From: DATAYF01 sp036272735
Lineage (GTDB): Bacteria; Chloroflexota; Ktedonobacteria; Ktedonobacterales; Ktedonobacteraceae
Length of the DNA stretch: 9,648 nt
NCBI GenBank assembly: GCA_036272735.1
Contig: DATAYF010000019.1
Coordinates: forward strand, 1-9,648
Direction: 5' to 3'
Shown here one piece after another: positions 6,211-9,648 of this stretch (positions are counted from its first letter, which is position 1; every line of letters begins with the position of its first letter). The position numbers and the translations under genes were made by a program. The notes beneath the pieces were generated by a model. That model had not been told where the DNA came from, searched no databases, and worked only from the letters and a program-made list of their open reading frames with translations.

Positions 6211-6865
6211 AATGTTTGTTCACATGGACACCATTGGACGCACGTATTCACGAGGAAAAACCCCTGTAGTAGCCGTTGCTTCCGCTACCTGTACCGTGCT
6301 ACCAGGAGACCGCATCGCACTGATTGGTCCTTCAGGCAGTGGAAAGTCTACGCTATTGCATCTATTGGGAGGACTTGATATGCCAACATCAGGTAGTATA
6401 AGCTGGCCTGCACTTGGCGCACGTCAGACCCTCCGTCCGATGAAGATAGGCTTCGTCTTCCAGATGCCGAGTCTCCTGGCGGCACTGAGCGTTGTTGAAA
6501 ATGTAGAGATCCCCTTATTGCTTGGTCAGACCAGCCCAGAAAAAGCCAGGGCGGCGGCTCTCAATGCCCTTGATCGCATAGGGTTACTGTTTATTGCCGA
6601 TAAACTCCCCGAAGAACTCTCCGGTGGACAGGCACAACGCGTCGCGGTAGCACGAGCGCTGGCCTCGCGGCCAAAACTTATTCTAGCAGATGAACCAACG
6701 GGCCAGCTTGATCATCCTACGGCACAGCATTTGTTCGATGTCCTGCTGGCTGCACTTGAAGGTACAGAGACCGCTCTTGTCATAGCCACACACGATCAGA
6801 TCGTGACAGAGCGGATGGATACCGTGTGGCATATGCAGCATGGTGTTTTGGAGGTAAAAGGGTAA
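6203..6865 (+). CDS. ABC transporter ATPase, MacB/LolD-like, canonical signature
   Basis: A 220-residue ATPase with all canonical motifs: Walker A G-P-S-G-S-G-K-S-T (42-50), Q-loop Q87, signature L-S-G-G-Q (139-143), Walker B L-I-L-A-D-E-P (159-165) with E164, and H-loop H197. ATG 6203 is chosen over the in-frame ATG at 6173 because GGAAGG (6190-6195) lies 7 nt upstream and 6173 sits deeper inside the preceding gene. It overlaps that gene by 8 bp and the permease gene by 1 bp (TAATG). With the upstream variant ATPase it probably forms a heterodimer bound to one double permease. The A-loop region (Y15-S-R-G) is short, as in FtsX-linked ATPases. Confidence 0.93.
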   Translation: MNEMFVHMDTIGRTYSRGKTPVVAVASATCTVLPGDRIALIGPSGSGKSTLLHLLGGLDMPTSGSISWPALGARQTLRPMKIGFVFQMPSLLAALSVVENVEIPLLLGQTSPEKARAAALNALDRIGLLFIADKLPEELSGGQAQRVAVARALASRPKLILADEPTGQLDHPTAQHLFDVLLAALEGTETALVIATHDQIVTERMDTVWHMQHGVLEVKG

Positions 6866-9522
6866 TGCTTATAACCCTCTGGCTGAAAGGCTTGCTTACT
6901 TATCGCTCCGGGCGTTTACTGGGTGCAATCGTAGGTATTGCACTCACCATTGCCATGCTGGCTTCGATCGGTGTGTTCATCGCTTCTAGTTCCGCATCAA
7001 TGACGCAGCGTGCGGCAGCAGATGTCCCCGTAGACTGGCAGGTTCAGCTTTCACCTGGTACAGACAGCAACGCTATCGCGAACGCCATTGGCAAATCCAC
7101 CGCGTATACAGGGTTAGAGCAGGTCGGCTACGGCACGACTGCTGGTTTCGTAGCTACAACAGGTGGAACAACTCAGACAACTGGCCCTGGCAAAGTTGTT
7201 GGGCTGGGTCTGCACTATCGCGAGCATTTTCCCACACAAATTCGCCTACTTATCGGGTCACTGGATGGCGTCCTTGTGGCCCAACAGACAGCCTCCAATC
7301 TCCATGCCACGGTCGGCGATACTGTGATGATTCAGCGTTTAGGATTGCCCTCGGTACCAGTAAAAATTGCTGGTGTTATTGATCTTCCTAACGCCGATTC
7401 GCTCTTTCAGGTAGTTGGCGTGCCATCCAGTGCCACTCCTCAGGCACCGCCGGATAATGTTCTTATATTGCCAGCCAGGCAGTGGCATCAAGTTTTCGAT
7501 CCTCAAGCCACAGTACATCCCGACTCGGTGCGCCAGCAATTTCATGTAAGAATCACGCGAAATTTACCAACTGATCCCAACAGCGCATTTGTGTACGTAC
7601 AGCAATTGGCAAATAACCTCGAAGCACGTGTTGCGGGTAGTGCGTTGATCGGCAACAATCTGGCTGCACGTCTCGATAGTGTGCGCAAGGATGCTTTGTA
7701 TGCTCTGGTCCTCTTCTTGTTCCTGGGATTACCGGGCGCAATCCTGGCAATGCTGCTCACAATGGCAGTGGCGGTCTCTGGCACAGAACGCCGTCGCCAG
7801 GAACAGGCATTGTTGCGCACGCGTGGAGCATCTGTTACGCAAATACTCAACCTGGCGGCACTAGAAGCAATCATCGTAGGTGTGGGCGGCATCGTATTGG
7901 GTATCGGACTTGCCTCTCTTGCAGCCGGAGTGATTGCATCGATGAGCCTATTTGCAAGCACAACGACCATACTCTGGACGATCAACGCGTCACTCGTAGG
8001 GTTTATCCTGGCGATAGTCGTTGTCCTCTACCCTGCATGGATGCAGGCACGCAGCGCTACGGTCATGGCTGCACGCTCTGTGGTGGGGCGTGGACACCAG
8101 CCACTCTGGCAGCGTTTCTACCTTGATGTACTTCTCCTGGTGATTGCCGCGCTTGTTTTCTGGCGCACGGCCAGTACGGGGTACCAGGTCATTCTTGCGC
8201 CAGAAGGAGTACCAGAGACATCAGTAGCATATGAGACGTTTCTCGCTCCCCTCTGCCTGTGGATCGGAGTGGCATTGTTAGCTATGCGCCTGTGTGGAGG
8301 TGGCATTGAACATGGACGGCGTGCGCTTGCGGCTCTCCTGCGTCCCATCGCCAGAAAGCTTGCTGGACTCGTCTCCGCATCTTTGGGGCGGCAGCACCTA
8401 CGCATCGCGCGTGGTGTGGTACTCGTCGCTCTGGCCTTCTCTTTTGCAACGTCAACGGCAGTCTTCAATACTACTTATAACGCACAAGCACGGGTAGATG
8501 CTGAACTTACCAATGGTGCAGATGTAACTGTTACCGGTTCTTCGGCGTTTGCGCCGAGCAGTATGCAATCACAGTTGAAGGCCCTGCCAGGTGTGTCTAG
8601 CACCCAAACGATGCAGCATCGCTTCGCGTATGTCGGCAACGATTTACAGGATCTTTATGGTATTGATCCCGCGCACATTGGTGAAGCAACTACCATGTCC
8701 AACGCCTTTTTTGTAGGTGGAAATGCCCAGGCAGTGCTGGCGACGCTTGCAAATCATCCCGATGGTATATTGGTCTCCCAGGAAACAGTTACCACGTACC
8801 AGTTAAATCTAGGGGATCAGATCAATCTACGCCTACAACGTAGCAGCGATCACCAGTATCATATGGTCACGTTTCACTTCCTGGGGGTAGTGCGAGAATT
8901 TCCAACTGCCCCGAAAGATTCCTTCTTGATCGCCAATGCGAACTATATTGCGCAACAGACAGGCAACAATAAGGCAGAGGTTGTGTTGATGCGTACAAAT
9001 GGCAATCCGACAGATGTGGCTCTAGCAGCGCGTCAGATTGTGAAGCCCCTGCCAGGTGCCAGAGTCACTGATATTGGTTCGACGCAACGCCTCATTGGTT
9101 CCAGCCTTACCTCCGTCGATCTCCGCGGCCTCACCAATCTAGAATTGACCTTTGCAATACTGCTGCTAGCGGGAGCGATGGGTCTAATCCTGGCGTTGGG
9201 CCTGGCTGAAAGAAGGCGCACCTTTGCGTTGCTTGCTGCTTTAGGGGCTAGGAGCAGCCAGCTCGGGGCATTTCTGTGGAGTGAAGGTGTGGTGATTCAA
9301 GTGAGTGGTGCCATCATCGGTATAGCACTCGGGTTTGGTGTCGCCCAAATGCTCGTAACCATCCTCACAGGAGTGTTTGATCCACCACCAGAGGTTCTTG
9401 CTATTCCGTGGCTCTACCTGATCCTGATGGTCGTTGCGGCGGTTGCATCTATGGTCACCGCTGTCGTGAGCACACAGGTCGTCTCGCGTCGTCCAGTAGT
9501 GGAGGCACTGCGCGATCTCTAG
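6865..9522 (+). CDS. FtsX-like ABC permease, double-repeat 10-TM type
   Basis: An 885-residue permease. ATG 6865 is used because GGAGGT (6850-6855) lies 9 nt upstream and the start overlaps the previous stop as TAATG; the in-frame ATG at 6826 would add 13 residues from inside the ATPase gene. Predicted layout: TM1 about 15-41, a large extracytoplasmic domain (about 42-275), an FtsX core with TMs about 277-300, 334-358 and 374-394, a middle pair about 420-438 and 459-478, then the second half with TM about 514-533, a second extracytoplasmic domain (about 534-760), and FtsX-core TMs about 761-783, 805-830 and 848-872. Cytoplasmic coupling motifs resemble each other: G-T-E-R-R-R-Q-E-Q-A-L-L-R-T-R-G-A and A-E-R-R-R-T-F-A-L-L-A-A-L-G-A. 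Such proteins transmit ATPase motion to periplasmic or surface domains, exporting or extracting lipids, lipoproteins or peptides. Substrate unknown. Confidence 0.92.
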   Translation: MLITLWLKGLLTYRSGRLLGAIVGIALTIAMLASIGVFIASSSASMTQRAAADVPVDWQVQLSPGTDSNAIANAIGKSTAYTGLEQVGYGTTAGFVATTGGTTQTTGPGKVVGLGLHYREHFPTQIRLLIGSLDGVLVAQQTASNLHATVGDTVMIQRLGLPSVPVKIAGVIDLPNADSLFQVVGVPSSATPQAPPDNVLILPARQWHQVFDPQATVHPDSVRQQFHVRITRNLPTDPNSAFVYVQQLANNLEARVAGSALIGNNLAARLDSVRKDALYALVLFLFLGLPGAILAMLLTMAVAVSGTERRRQEQALLRTRGASVTQILNLAALEAIIVGVGGIVLGIGLASLAAGVIASMSLFASTTTILWTINASLVGFILAIVVVLYPAWMQARSATVMAARSVVGRGHQPLWQRFYLDVLLLVIAALVFWRTASTGYQVILAPEGVPETSVAYETFLAPLCLWIGVALLAMRLCGGGIEHGRRALAALLRPIARKLAGLVSASLGRQHLRIARGVVLVALAFSFATSTAVFNTTYNAQARVDAELTNGADVTVTGSSAFAPSSMQSQLKALPGVSSTQTMQHRFAYVGNDLQDLYGIDPAHIGEATTMSNAFFVGGNAQAVLATLANHPDGILVSQETVTTYQLNLGDQINLRLQRSSDHQYHMVTFHFLGVVREFPTAPKDSFLIANANYIAQQTGNNKAEVVLMRTNGNPTDVALAARQIVKPLPGARVTDIGSTQRLIGSSLTSVDLRGLTNLELTFAILLLAGAMGLILALGLAERRRTFALLAALGARSSQLGAFLWSEGVVIQVSGAIIGIALGFGVAQMLVTILTGVFDPPPEVLAIPWLYLILMVVAAVASMVTAVVSTQVVSRRPVVEALRDL

Positions 9523-9535
9523 TTTTGCCAAGATA

Positions 9536-9584
9536 AGGAGAAACACCAAGCACATACAAAGTGTTTGTGCTTGGTGTTTCTCCT
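9536..9584 (+). terminator. Near-perfect long palindrome ending the ABC operon
   Basis: Arms 9536-9554 and 9566-9584 pair perfectly over 19 bp. A T.T mismatch and ACA/TGT (9556-9558 with 9562-9564) extend the stem to a 3-nt loop. It starts 13 bp after the permease stop, where an operon terminator belongs. No T tract follows (AAATGC comes next), so it may act as a strong pause site, an mRNA 3' stabiliser, or a Rho-assisted terminator. Confidence 0.6.
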
Positions 9585-9595
9585 AAATGCTTCGG

Positions 9596-9648
9596 GTAAA
9601 GGAGCGACTTTACAGAAATCCGAGGGCGAAAGCCCCCGCGTTTCAACC
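9596..9648 (+). other. Hairpin series resembling an IS200/IS605 (TnpB) right end, truncated by window
   Basis: GTAAAG (9596-9601) pairs with CTTTAC (9608-9613). GGGC-GAAA-GCCC (9624-9635) forms a GNRA tetraloop hairpin. Then CCCGCG (9635-9640) and TTTCAACC run off the window end. From memory, a GAAAGCCCC-type hairpin followed by a second GC-rich stem is typical of the 3' ends of IS200/IS605 elements, where tnpB guide-RNA scaffolds end. No tnpB precedes it here, so this would be a solo end or a mini-element. The call depends on the sequence past 9648. Confidence 0.3.

Noticed and set aside
6826..6864. Upstream ATG at 6826 for the permease
   Set aside because: It lies deep inside the ATPase gene, without the GGAGGT spacing seen for 6865, and the extra residues are just ATPase sequence in another frame.
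9608..9648. CRISPR repeat, suggested by GTTTCAACC at the window end
   Set aside because: Only one copy is present and no spacer-repeat periodicity exists; a hairpin-type element end fits better.

Overview
The window looks like one accessory or house-keeping locus from a bacterium with ordinary Shine-Dalgarno sites (AGGAGG/AAGGAG, 6-11 nt spacing), moderate GC, tightly packed operons and long non-coding spacers. The mix suggests Chloroflexota, perhaps a Ktedonobacteria-like organism: a DUF4395 membrane protein beside a membrane-anchored thioredoxin, a Ser/Thr-linker lipoprotein, and a lipoprotein-ATPase-ATPase-FtsX transporter. This assignment is inference; no marker gene is present.

Layout. 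(1) 1-1205 has no convincing gene. It holds a terminator-like hairpin (70-108), a cluster of competing hairpins (171-266), and a run of well-formed hairpins from about 434 to 1027. The G-T oppositions in the 434-910 helices pair (G.U) only in a plus-strand RNA. I read 434-1027 as a candidate large structured non-coding RNA ending in a perfect 20-bp hairpin; it is the most interesting part of the window. (2) 1206-2198, minus strand: a two-gene redox pair, DUF4395 protein followed by a membrane-anchored thioredoxin-like protein, each with a CxxC motif. (3) 2332-4517, minus strand: an OmpR/PhoB-family response regulator followed by its histidine kinase, overlapping by 4 bp. (4) 4518-4868: divergent control region with a plausible promoter for the plus-strand operon and several repeated or palindromic motifs. 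(5) 4869-9522, plus strand: lipoprotein, two ABC ATPases and a 10-TM double-FtsX permease. Gaps or overlaps of 4, 8 and 1 bp mark one operon, followed by a near-perfect palindrome. (6) 9585-9648: the window ends in small hairpins resembling an IS200/IS605 (TnpB) right end or guide-RNA scaffold, cut off by the edge.

How the genes may work together: the two-component system lies head-to-head with the lipoprotein/ABC operon and is a reasonable candidate to control it. The transporter resembles MacB/Lol-type FtsX systems, which do mechanical work on envelope substrates rather than classical import. The substrate and the kinase stimulus cannot be read from the sequence.
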